Origin: Nitrobacter sp051912485 | GTDB taxonomy: Bacteria > Pseudomonadota > Alphaproteobacteria > Rhizobiales > Xanthobacteraceae | DNA length: 64,000 bases | NCBI RefSeq assembly: GCF_051912485.1 | Contig: NZ_CP196822.1 | Coordinates: 3,720,001-3,784,000, forward strand | Reading direction: 5' to 3' | Shown here: positions 17,004-25,284 of the stretch, piece by piece | Position numbering within the stretch: position 1 is the first letter of the stretch | Layout of the letters: the number at the start of each line of letters is the position of its first letter | Made by a program: the position numbers and the translations under genes | The notes under the pieces: model-generated | The model's input: only the letters and a program-made list of their open reading frames with translations | Database searches by the model: none | Told to the model about the DNA's origin: nothing

Positions 17004-20000
17004 TCACACGGAGATGATCGCTTCCAGCCCGGCATTAAGCCTCTCGGCCGAAATCTCCATCATTTCAGGCGTCTCGGTCCAGAGCAGCGCCGCTTTGACT
17101 GGCAATTCCGGGTAGAGCCTGGCCAGCACCGCGCGGTAGAGCGCGAGCTGGCGGACATAGGCCGCCGGAACGTCGACGGCGCTCGTGGGTGGAGCGTGGC
17201 TCGTCTTGTAGTCGACGATCAAAACCGCTTCCGGCGTGACCACGAGCCGGTCGATCTGGCCGGACACTAGCACCGGATCGCCGCGCCGCGTCGTTAGCCG
17301 CCCGGCAATCGCCACCTCGGCTCGGCTGCCGTCCGCGAACACTTCTGCGAATCGGGCGCCGCCGATTAGCGCCAGCACCTGCGCCGCCAGCGCGTCGCGC
17401 TCGGTCTCGTTCCAGCCGCTCGCATTGCGGGCGAGATGGGCCAGCGCGATGTCGCGGCGGCGATTTTGCGGCACGTCGGGCAGGGATTGCAGCAGGCGGT
17501 GCACCAGCGTGCCGCGCAGAAGCGCGCGGCTGCGCTGATCCGGGGGTTCGCCAGCGCGAACGCGATGATGTGCCTTGTCGTCCGCATCCGACGGCCGCAG
17601 CAATTGACCGCCGGGCGCTTCCGGCGCGGCCATCGCGCGCAGCCACGGCGGCAGGGTGATTTGCGCAGCGGCAGCCTGCGTCGCAGGACTGGCGGCGAGC
17701 GGTTCGGGTTCCCCTGGCCGTGTGTAACGCTTGATCGTGCCGGCGGCGGTCTCGATTTCCTGCATCGCGAGACCGGAGTGGCCGAGGCCCTTGTCGATCA
17801 GGTCGTACCAGGCGTGCTTGCGCACATCGTTACGATTGCCGGGTTTGCAGCCGCCGACGATCAGACGGTCGGCCGCGCGCGTCATCGCCACATAAAGCAG
17901 GCGGCGATATTCGTGTTCGGTTTCCGCGATCATGGCCACGCGGGCATTCACCACGTCACGCGGATCATCGGCCTTCCTGCCGGCCCAGATCGTGACGCCC
18001 GCCGCACCGGCGGGCGCGTTGCCGCGCGCCATGCGGATCAGGCTGAGACGCTCGGTGTCGGCCGGCGAGGTCACGGTATCGGCGAGAAACACCACCGAGG
18101 CCTCGAGTCCCTTGGCGCCGTGCACCGTCATCACGCGTACCTCGTCGCGCGAAATCTCCATGTCACGCTTCACCTCTGTGTCGGCGGCGCGCAGCCACGC
18201 TATGAACCCCTGCAGCGCCGCCGGCGCTCTGCGCTCGTAGGTCAGCGCCAGTTCGAGGAATTCGTCGAGCGCATCGTTAGCCTCGTGACCGAGCCGGCGC
18301 AGGATTCGCCGACGTCCGCCGTCTTCGCCTAGCAGCCACGCATAGAACGCGAACGGCGTCTCGCGCGTGGCGTGTCTTTCACACATCTTCAAGCGCTCGA
18401 ATGCATCGCGGAATTTGTCGCTGGCCGCCGCGTGATCGGCGAGCGCTTTGCGCAGCGAGCCCTTGCGCTGCCATGCCAGCGTGAACAGGTCGTCGTCGTC
18501 AAGGCCGAACAGCGGACTTTTCAGCGCCACCGCCAGCGCCAGATCGTCCCGCGGCAGCAGCAGCGCGTCGGCGAGATTCATCAGGTCGATGATCGCGATG
18601 TGTTCGGTGAGCTTGAGGCGGTCGGCACCGGCGACCGGAATGCCGGATTGCTTCAGCGCCTGGATGACGGCATCGAAGACGTTGCCGCGCCGCCGCACCA
18701 GCACCAGAATGTCGCCGTAGCTGAGCGCGCGGCGATTGCCTAGATGCCCCGTCATGGTGCCCTGCGCGATCAGCGTCTTGATCTCGGTTTGGATACGCCG
18801 GGCGAGCTTGACCTCGGAGCTGGTTGAGGACACCGCATCGAACGGCGCACGCCAGCCTTCGATCTCCTCCCGCTTGTCGCGCTCCTCCAAACTCCAGAGA
18901 TCGACGATGCCAGGTGCTGCGTCCGCCAGCGATTCATGCACCGGATGAGCGCCGACCGCATGGATGCTCGTATAGATCGTGGCATCGCGGAACACGTAAT
19001 CGACGGACTCCAGGATCGTCTTGCCCGAACGGAACGAGTAGATGAAATCCTCCTTCCGGAACGGAAGCTGGGCATCGCGGAATTTCTGCTCCAGCTTGCG
19101 CCGCCGTTCGTCGAATTCGCGGGGGGCTGCACCCTGGAACGAGAAGATCGACTGCTTCTCGTCGCCAACCGCGAACACCGTCCGCCTGACCTCGCGCGCC
19201 CCATCCCCTGTGGTGAAGTCCGCGATGATGCGTTCGACGATGTCCCATTGCTTCGGGCTCGTATCCTGCGCTTCGTCGATCAGCACGTGATCGACGCCGC
19301 GGTCGAGCTTGTAGTGCACCCAGCCGGGCGAGGTCTGGTCCAGCATGTCCAGCGTCTTGTCGATCAGGTCGTCATAATCGAGCAGGCCGCGCTCCTGCTT
19401 CTCCCGCCGGTAGTTTTTGGCGATCGCGGTCGCGATGACCAGCAGGGATTGCGTGCGATCGCGGATGTTGAGCGCACGGCGGCGTTCGAGCAGCGCGATC
19501 ACGCGCTGACCCTCCCGGTCGAGCATTGCAGCGATGCCGGGCCTAACGTCGCTGATCTTCTTGGTGATGAAGGATTTGCGCGGGCTGCAATCGCCGGTCA
19601 GGAAGATATCGAGATAGCGATCGGCCTGGGCCGCCTCGCCGATCATGGCGCGCGCCTCGCGCAAACATTTGGCTTGATCAATGTCGGATTTGTTGCCTGT
19701 TTCCAGAATCGCGGCGAGCGCCTGCCATTCAGATCTTGGCAGGTTCGGTCCATCGACGATCTCGCACTCGACGTCCTCGACGCGGTCGGCGGGATTGACG
19801 CCGAGCGCATCGGCCACATCCTTGATCGCCTGCTCGATGCCGCGATCCTCGGTCCAGGCGATGACGAGATAGCGGCTGAGACAGGCCCGATTGATGACGT
19901 CTCGCAGCGTTGTGTCGGCTGCCGCGCCCATGGCATATTGCAGCGCGCGGCCGGCGGGGCTGTCCGGATTCTGCGAGGCTTGAAGCATGACGCCGAGGCT

Positions 20001-20492
20001 GGCGCGCTCCATCATCTCGGTCTGGTCGCGCTCGTCGAGCACGGTGAAACGCGCCGGCACCCGCGCCTCGAACGGAAACTGTTGCAGCAGCCGCGTGCAG
20101 AGCGCGTGGATAGTCTGCACCTTCAGACCGCCCGGCGTTTCCAGTGCCGCCGCGAACAGCTTGCGCGCGCGCTGGCGCGACTTCGCATCGGGATGAGCGA
20201 TTCCGGTGTCGCGCAGCGCCGCGTTCAGGGCGTCATCGTCGAGCGTGACCCAGTGTCCGAGCGTCGAGAACACCCGCTCCGACATGTTGGCGGCGGCGGC
20301 CTTGGTGAAGGTGATGCAGAGGATACGTGCGGGGTCGACATCGCTCAGCAGGAGACGGATCACGCGCTGCACCAGCACATGGGTCTTGCCCGATCCGGCG
20401 TTGGCGGACACAAAGACCGACGTCGCCGGATCGGACGCGCGCTGCTGACGTGCGCTTGCGTCGGGATGAACGGGGCGGGGCGCCCTCACCAT
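17004..20492 (-). CDS. addA: double-strand break repair helicase AddA
   Basis: UvrD-type 3'-5' helicase and nuclease subunit of AddAB, which resects DNA ends for RecA; 1162 residues. Walker A is ANAGSGKT (residues 30-37), followed by FTKAAAANM (motif Ia), LIDEAQDTSPKQWD (Walker B), GDEKQSIFSFQGA (motif III), VMTVHGAKGLE (motif V) and YVAMTRAADRL (motif VI). The C-terminal PD-(D/E)xK nuclease has VDYKTS. The ATG at 20492 overlaps the addB stop by 7 nt and is preferred to the frame start at 20525. Confidence 0.96.
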   Translation of the reverse strand: MVRAPRPVHPDASARQQRASDPATSVFVSANAGSGKTHVLVQRVIRLLLSDVDPARILCITFTKAAAANMSERVFSTLGHWVTLDDDALNAALRDTGIAHPDAKSRQRARKLFAAALETPGGLKVQTIHALCTRLLQQFPFEARVPARFTVLDERDQTEMMERASLGVMLQASQNPDSPAGRALQYAMGAAADTTLRDVINRACLSRYLVIAWTEDRGIEQAIKDVADALGVNPADRVEDVECEIVDGPNLPRSEWQALAAILETGNKSDIDQAKCLREARAMIGEAAQADRYLDIFLTGDCSPRKSFITKKISDVRPGIAAMLDREGQRVIALLERRRALNIRDRTQSLLVIATAIAKNYRREKQERGLLDYDDLIDKTLDMLDQTSPGWVHYKLDRGVDHVLIDEAQDTSPKQWDIVERIIADFTTGDGAREVRRTVFAVGDEKQSIFSFQGAAPREFDERRRKLEQKFRDAQLPFRKEDFIYSFRSGKTILESVDYVFRDATIYTSIHAVGAHPVHESLADAAPGIVDLWSLEERDKREEIEGWRAPFDAVSSTSSEVKLARRIQTEIKTLIAQGTMTGHLGNRRALSYGDILVLVRRRGNVFDAVIQALKQSGIPVAGADRLKLTEHIAIIDLMNLADALLLPRDDLALAVALKSPLFGLDDDDLFTLAWQRKGSLRKALADHAAASDKFRDAFERLKMCERHATRETPFAFYAWLLGEDGGRRRILRRLGHEANDALDEFLELALTYERRAPAALQGFIAWLRAADTEVKRDMEISRDEVRVMTVHGAKGLEASVVFLADTVTSPADTERLSLIRMARGNAPAGAAGVTIWAGRKADDPRDVVNARVAMIAETEHEYRRLLYVAMTRAADRLIVGGCKPGNRNDVRKHAWYDLIDKGLGHSGLAMQEIETAAGTIKRYTRPGEPEPLAASPATQAAAAQITLPPWLRAMAAPEAPGGQLLRPSDADDKAHHRVRAGEPPDQRSRALLRGTLVHRLLQSLPDVPQNRRRDIALAHLARNASGWNETERDALAAQVLALIGGARFAEVFADGSRAEVAIAGRLTTRRGDPVLVSGQIDRLVVTPEAVLIVDYKTSHAPPTSAVDVPAAYVRQLALYRAVLARLYPELPVKAALLWTETPEMMEISAERLNAGLEAIISV

Positions 20493-23400
20493 TCCTCGAT
20501 TCCCAGCCCGCCCGCCGCCGACCATTCCTTGATCCGGGCGAGATCATCATAGGCGCCGTAGCGCGTTGTCCACATCGGCAGGTTCAATGATTTGTAACCT
20601 TGCTCCTCGTTATCGAATTTGCGGATCAGGATGTTGAGTTCTTGCAATGCGTAATCAGCCGCCTGATCCGGCGATTGCTTGTTGGTCTTGCTGTTGTCGA
20701 GATCGACCGGCTTCGGCTCGCCGGGCGGGTTGTTGCCGCTGAGCCGGACGTACACGAGTTCGCTGATCGATGCGCCGGCGGGGATGCCCTCGAAGCCGCC
20801 TTTGCGCAGGATCGCGGATTCCAGCGTGAGCTGCGGCGACAGTCCGAGCCGCACCTGCTTGCTGCTCGGCGGACTGCCGGTCTTGTAGTCGAGGACGGCA
20901 TAACGGCCGTCCTCGAGATGGTCGATGCGGTCGGCGCGCGCCGACAGGACAAAGGTGCGATCGCCGTCGATCGGAATCAAAATCTCGCCGCGGACCTCGG
21001 CGTCGATCTTCACAAGGTGTGCCCTGCGCGACTGCTCCCATTCCGCGAACCATGTTGCGATTCGCTTGAAGCGCGGCCACCAGAGCGCGCGCGCCTCGGG
21101 TCGTTGCATCAGCGGCGCGAACCGGGTCTCGCCGATGGCGCGAAGCACGTCCGCGGGATTTTCCGGCAGGGCCGCCGGATAGGCTTTCGTGAAATCGCCA
21201 AGCGCGTCATGAATGGCCGAGCCGCGATCGGCCGCCGACAGCGGCATGTCGACGGCATCGAGCGGCAAGAGCTTCAGAATGTGTTTGGCATAGATGGTAT
21301 AGGGGTCGCGCAACCAGTCCTCGATGGCAGTAACCGACAAGCGCGTCGGTCGCGCGGTACGCGGCGGCTTTGGCTCGGGCTGGGCGACGGGGGTGACCTT
21401 ATCCGGCCGGTCGAGCGCCTCGGCGTATTGGACGTATCGCGTGCCGGCTTTTACCGCAGCTGCCCAGCGTTCCGCGCCGGCGACCGCTTCGAGCCGGTGC
21501 AGGAAGCGCGACGCTACCGCCGGCGCGCCGCCAGCCTTGGCGGCATGACTGAGAATCACTTCCTCTACGCTGAGCAGCTGCGCGAAATCATGCGCGGAAA
21601 GGCCGATGCGCCGCTCGGGAAGGTCGAGACCGAGTTCGTGCCGCATCGGGCGGCTGAGCCAGGGATCGGCTGTCGGCGCGGGCGGCCAGACGCCTTCGAC
21701 GAGGCTTCCGAGAATGACGCGGTCGCACTGGGTGAGACGCGCTTCTAGCGGGCCGTAGATCCGCAAGCTTGCCGCTGTCGTCTGCGGCCGGCGCACGATA
21801 CGGTCGCCGAACGCGGCCTCGAACACCTCGGGATAATCAGCGATCTTGACCGTCAGTCCGCTGCGCGCACCAGTCTCGCTGAGGTCGTCGAACGCGGCTG
21901 CGAGCGCAAGGCCGTGTTGACCCTCGAAGGCCGCGGCAACGCCTTCATCGTCGCGCGACAGCGCCTCGATCGCTTGTCGATGGCGCCAGGCGAGAGCGGT
22001 GAAGTCGGCTGGAATGGATGTGCCGTCGCCTTCGAGCGGCGCGAGCGCCGCCTGCAAGGCCGCGATCAGATCACTGATATCATCGAGATGATGCGGTTTC
22101 AGCGCGGCGCGAGGCTCGGCGGGATGCAGCGACGAGCTGTCGCCGCGATCGAGCTTGCCGAGTTCGCTGCAAAACTGTGCGAACTCATCCGCCAGTCCCT
22201 TGCTGCGCGGCGGCGGCCGGGTGCCGCGCAGGATCGCAAGCTCAAGCATCGCGACGGCGCGCGACCAACCGCCGGCGGCGCGGCCGAGCCGGCACAGCGG
22301 ATGCTTCAGCAAGGCCAGCAAAGTCGGCGGTTCCAGCCCATCGCAGGCCGCGCCGGCGACGAGCCGCGCGAAGATTCCCGCGGGCGTATCCATCAATGCG
22401 TCGCCGCCGGAATCGTCGAAGCCGAGATTCCAGCGGCCGAGCGCAGCCATCACGCGCCGCGCCAGCGCGCGATCGGGCGTTACCAGCGCCGCCGTCTTGT
22501 TGAGTTCGCGCGCCTCGCGCATGGCGGCAGCAATGCTGAGCGCTTCCACTTCCGGATTGGCGGCGGTAATCACGGTGAGGTTCTGCAACCCGGTTGCGAT
22601 TTTCTCAGCGACCTCTGGCTCGGCAAGCCGGGTGTGCCATCGCGCGGTCGCATCAGATGGCCGCATCGCCTCTGACGCCAGTATCTCGCGCCCGTATGGC
22701 GCGGGTGCGCCGAGCGTTTCCACGTCGCGGCGCGTGATGCCGAAGCGCTTGAGTAGACCATGCAGCGCGAACTGCGGATGGCCGGCGGCGGGCGCCGAGG
22801 TGAACGCGCCGCTTGCCTTGTCCCTGACGCCGCCGATCAGTCGCCACGCATCTTCATCAAGGTCGGTATCGAGCCCCGGCAGCACCACGGCGCCTTGCGG
22901 CATTTTTGCGATGACATGCAGCAGTCTTGCGGTCGACGGCATCGAACCGGTGGAGCCAGCCGCGATCACCGGCCCGGAAAGATGGCCGGCGAGACGGGCG
23001 GCTTCGGCCTCGATCAGCTGGTCGCGCCGCACCGCCGGCTCGATCCGGTCGGTTTCCTCAAGATGTGCCGGCCAGTAGTCTCGCGCGATTTTCAGGAAAT
23101 CGAGCGTGAGCTGCCAGTATTTGTCGAGCGCGTCGGGCACCAGTCCGTCGAGCGCGCGCCAGTCCACGCCGCGCGTCGCCATGTCGTCCATCAGCCGCGC
23201 GAGATCGTCGGCAAGCGCCAGCGTTGAGGCCGGGCCACCGAGAACCAGCGGTGCTTGCGCCGGATCGCCGGGCTTCAATTGTCCAGCCCATGCTTCGATG
23301 AGCTGCGCGAGTGCAAGACGGCGCGCCAGCCCGTCGAGTGCCGGAGGCAGTGCGAGCGTCTCGAGCGAAGGGGAGGCCGCCTGCGCGAAGGCGAATTCAT

Positions 23401-23641
23401 CCTCGTCGATGTCGCCGAGCGCGACGATGCGCGGCAGGATCACCGCGTCGACATCAAGCACGTCGAGGAAGATCTCGCGCGCCATGCGGCCGGCGCGACG
23501 GGTTGGCAGATAGAGCGTGGCCTCGGCAAGCCGTTCGGGCTGCGCCCGCGGACGAAACCCCTCGATCAGCGCGCCGTCGACCAGCGCGGTGATGACGGTG
23601 CGCAGAAACGGCGCTGACGGGGGGACGTTGCGGACGCGCAT
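20486..23641 (-). CDS. addB: double-strand break repair protein AddB
   Basis: Partner of AddA: an inactivated helicase fold followed by a C-terminal RecB-type nuclease; 1051 residues from ATG 23641. That start gives MRVRNVPPSAPFLRTVI, matching the family N-terminus; a frame start at 23668 is possible. The nuclease motif is ADRIDHLEDGRYAVLDYKTG. There is no cysteine after LTQCDRVILG, and the DPYTIYAKHILKL segment has Asp where Firmicute AddB has the first Fe-S cysteine, so the iron-sulfur staple of Bacillus AddB is absent. It lies 87 bp after murU. Confidence 0.93.
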   Translation of the reverse strand: MRVRNVPPSAPFLRTVITALVDGALIEGFRPRAQPERLAEATLYLPTRRAGRMAREIFLDVLDVDAVILPRIVALGDIDEDEFAFAQAASPSLETLALPPALDGLARRLALAQLIEAWAGQLKPGDPAQAPLVLGGPASTLALADDLARLMDDMATRGVDWRALDGLVPDALDKYWQLTLDFLKIARDYWPAHLEETDRIEPAVRRDQLIEAEAARLAGHLSGPVIAAGSTGSMPSTARLLHVIAKMPQGAVVLPGLDTDLDEDAWRLIGGVRDKASGAFTSAPAAGHPQFALHGLLKRFGITRRDVETLGAPAPYGREILASEAMRPSDATARWHTRLAEPEVAEKIATGLQNLTVITAANPEVEALSIAAAMREARELNKTAALVTPDRALARRVMAALGRWNLGFDDSGGDALMDTPAGIFARLVAGAACDGLEPPTLLALLKHPLCRLGRAAGGWSRAVAMLELAILRGTRPPPRSKGLADEFAQFCSELGKLDRGDSSSLHPAEPRAALKPHHLDDISDLIAALQAALAPLEGDGTSIPADFTALAWRHRQAIEALSRDDEGVAAAFEGQHGLALAAAFDDLSETGARSGLTVKIADYPEVFEAAFGDRIVRRPQTTAASLRIYGPLEARLTQCDRVILGSLVEGVWPPAPTADPWLSRPMRHELGLDLPERRIGLSAHDFAQLLSVEEVILSHAAKAGGAPAVASRFLHRLEAVAGAERWAAAVKAGTRYVQYAEALDRPDKVTPVAQPEPKPPRTARPTRLSVTAIEDWLRDPYTIYAKHILKLLPLDAVDMPLSAADRGSAIHDALGDFTKAYPAALPENPADVLRAIGETRFAPLMQRPEARALWWPRFKRIATWFAEWEQSRRAHLVKIDAEVRGEILIPIDGDRTFVLSARADRIDHLEDGRYAVLDYKTGSPPSSKQVRLGLSPQLTLESAILRKGGFEGIPAGASISELVYVRLSGNNPPGEPKPVDLDNSKTNKQSPDQAADYALQELNILIRKFDNEEQGYKSLNLPMWTTRYGAYDDLARIKEWSAAGGLGIEEW

Positions 23642-23728
23642 GCAAGACTCTGATTCGGGATCAGGCATATCATGACACGGGCGGAGAGGGGCAGCGTCGG
23701 CTGCAAGCCTTCGTGTGAAAGGCTGACG

Positions 23729-24451
23729 TCAGGTGGCGCTGACCAAGACCGCTTGTTCGGCGGCCTTGACGGCGTCGGGCGTTCCGACATGCATCCAGAC
23801 GCCCTCGAGCCGCAATCCGAACAGCCGTTCCTGCTCGTTGGCGCGATCGAATATTTTCGTCAGCGAGAACTCGCTTATGGACGTACCGGCGAACAGTGCG
23901 GGCGATATGATGGCGACACCGGCATAGACGAACGGCACGACCTGATTTTCTTTCCGCTTGCGCAGCGCGCCGTCAGGAAGCATCGCGTAATCGCCGCTGC
24001 CACCATAGCCGATGCTGCTCGCCGTCGGTGCCATCAGCAGCAGGATATCCATGCGCTCGGAATCGAAAGCTTCAGCCATCCGCGTCAGATTGGGGCGCGC
24101 ACCGTCGATCCACATGGTGTCGGCATTGAGATGGAAGAACGGGGTCTCGCCGAGCAGCGGCAAGGCTTTAACCACGGCGCCGCCGGTGCCCAGCACCTCA
24201 TTGCGCTCGTCGGAGATGATAATCCGCGGCTGGGTGCGATGAGCGACGTGATCGATGATCTGGTCCGGCAGATAGCGCACGTTGACGACTGCTTCGCCGA
24301 CGCCCGCATCGGCCAGTTTGTCCAGCACGTGATCGAGCAGCGGCTTGCCGGCCACGGGCACCATGGGTTTCGGCATCCGTTCTGTCAGTGGCCGCATGCG
24401 CAGGCCGAGGCCTGCGGCGAGCACCATGGCTTTGGTCGGGGTGACGGGCAT
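23729..24451 (-). CDS. murU: nucleotidyltransferase, MurNAc-1-phosphate uridylyltransferase MurU-like
   Basis: Encodes 240 residues of the GlmU/RmlA-type nucleotidyltransferase fold. The N-terminal signature AAGLGLRMRPLTERMPKPMVP binds the NTP, and GTGGAVVKALPLL and FFHLNADTMW carry the sugar- and metal-binding residues. With the AmgK-type kinase encoded 0.8 kb upstream, this fits the peptidoglycan recycling pathway known in Pseudomonas and Caulobacter: AmgK makes MurNAc alpha-1-phosphate and MurU makes UDP-MurNAc, bypassing fosfomycin-sensitive MurA. ATG 24451 is chosen; a TTG at 24460 is also in frame. Function is by context and motif. Confidence 0.85.
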   Translation of the reverse strand: MPVTPTKAMVLAAGLGLRMRPLTERMPKPMVPVAGKPLLDHVLDKLADAGVGEAVVNVRYLPDQIIDHVAHRTQPRIIISDERNEVLGTGGAVVKALPLLGETPFFHLNADTMWIDGARPNLTRMAEAFDSERMDILLLMAPTASSIGYGGSGDYAMLPDGALRKRKENQVVPFVYAGVAIISPALFAGTSISEFSLTKIFDRANEQERLFGLRLEGVWMHVGTPDAVKAAEQAVLVSAT

Positions 24452-24590
24452 CCTCGGCAAGGTCTCCGGCGAGTCATGGTCGAGTCAGCGGATTGTATCA
24501 CGGCGATCCGCGAAGCGCATCGATCAGGCGATAGCCGACTGCCGTGACGCAAGCGTGACGCGGAGATGCGGCGCCGGATCGGGGCCGATA

Positions 24591-24638
24591 GAGTATTTTC
24601 CGGCTAAGTGAAATCCGGTTCGCGTGAAGAAAATGCTC
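24591..24638. repeat. palindromic repeat of the GCGTTTTC...GAAAACGC family (copy C3)
   Basis: GAGTATTTTC at 24591-24600 and GAAAATGCTC at 24629-24638 flank an AATCCGGTTCGC core. The same core and arms occur at 59572-59615 and, inverted, at 36733-36776. Confidence 0.7.
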
Positions 24639-24700
24639 TCAATTAATAACGTGCGCGTATTCTGATCGCAAAACCGGTATCCCCTTTTGCCGAATACGCG

Positions 24701-24779
24701 CTAGTGGTCCCGTGGTTCTAACATTCGCATCCCGTTTCAGCAGGCCCTTGTGCGAATGTTAGAACCACGGGACCACTAG
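24701..24779. repeat. perfect 29-bp inverted repeat bounded by CTAG (copy D1)
   Basis: The left arm 24701-24729 and the right arm 24751-24779 are exact reverse complements over 29 bp, with a 21-nt loop. Both ends are CTAG. The element sits in the murU-PilZ gap. A related element follows at 24793-24869 and half-copies lie at 40577-40667. No transposase is near. Confidence 0.95.
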
Positions 24780-24792
24780 CAACTATAAGTTT

Positions 24793-24869
24793 CTAGTGGA
24801 GTTTTGGATTTGACATTCGCATCGCGAGACCGCGGCAGTGGGTAGCGAATGTCAAATCCACTCCGCTAG
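24793..24869. repeat. second CTAG-bounded inverted repeat (copy D2)
   Basis: TGGATTTGACATTCGC at 24805-24820 is the reverse complement of 24845-24860. Outer arms CTAGTGGAG (24793-24801) and CTCCGCTAG (24861-24869) pair with one mismatch; a 3-nt TTT bulge separates them on the left. It ends 2 bp before the stop codon of the PilZ gene. Confidence 0.9.
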
Positions 24870-24870
24870 G

Positions 24871-25191
24871 TCAGGCGTCCGCGGCGGCGTCGTTGCGCCG
24901 GCCAGCCTTTTTCTTCTTGTCGTTCTGCTTCAGGAAATTGACGCCGATCTGGTCGCCATTGACCCAGGCCAGCTCGCAGCGGCGATAGGCGAGCCCCGTG
25001 GATGACAGCAACAGGAAGAATTCCTTCAGATGCAGGCCTTCGATGGGCCCTTCAACGGTCAACTTGGCGCCGGTCTCCGAAACATCCTCCATGGTGCAGT
25101 TACGGCGCCAGGTGCCGTCGATGCCCATCATGTGCGCGCCATATCCGCGCTCGAAGGTGACGCGTTCGCCCTTGCGCCGTTCCGCACCCAT
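24871..25191 (-). CDS. PilZ domain-containing protein, predicted c-di-GMP receptor
   Basis: A single PilZ domain of 106 residues. Both c-di-GMP-binding signatures are present: the arginine motif RRKGER (residues 5-10) and the DxSxxG-type motif MEDVSETGAKL (near 34-44). It therefore probably binds c-di-GMP and passes the signal to a partner. The basic tail KQNDKKKKAGRRND may bind membrane or nucleic acid. It lies between the tsaE-amgK fusion and murU on the same strand, which hints at a link between c-di-GMP and wall recycling; that link is inference. Confidence 0.88.
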   Translation of the reverse strand: MGAERRKGERVTFERGYGAHMMGIDGTWRRNCTMEDVSETGAKLTVEGPIEGLHLKEFFLLLSSTGLAYRRCELAWVNGDQIGVNFLKQNDKKKKAGRRNDAAADA

Positions 25192-25284
25192 GGCTCGCTC
25201 CGTCGTCGAGGAACCGCACCGCCGTGCGGCTTAGAGTCGCGGAAGTTAGGACACGACCGCTAACAAGCCGTAAAGCAAATGATG

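Noticed and set aside
18936..20552. 538-codon plus-strand open frame inside addA
   Set aside because: It is antisense to the helicase motifs of addA, is Arg/His-rich, has no ribosome-binding site and matches no family.
24591..24869. possible CRISPR array or insertion sequence at the cluster of repeats
   Set aside because: There are no regularly spaced direct repeats with unique spacers and no transposase or cas gene; the units are inverted repeats.
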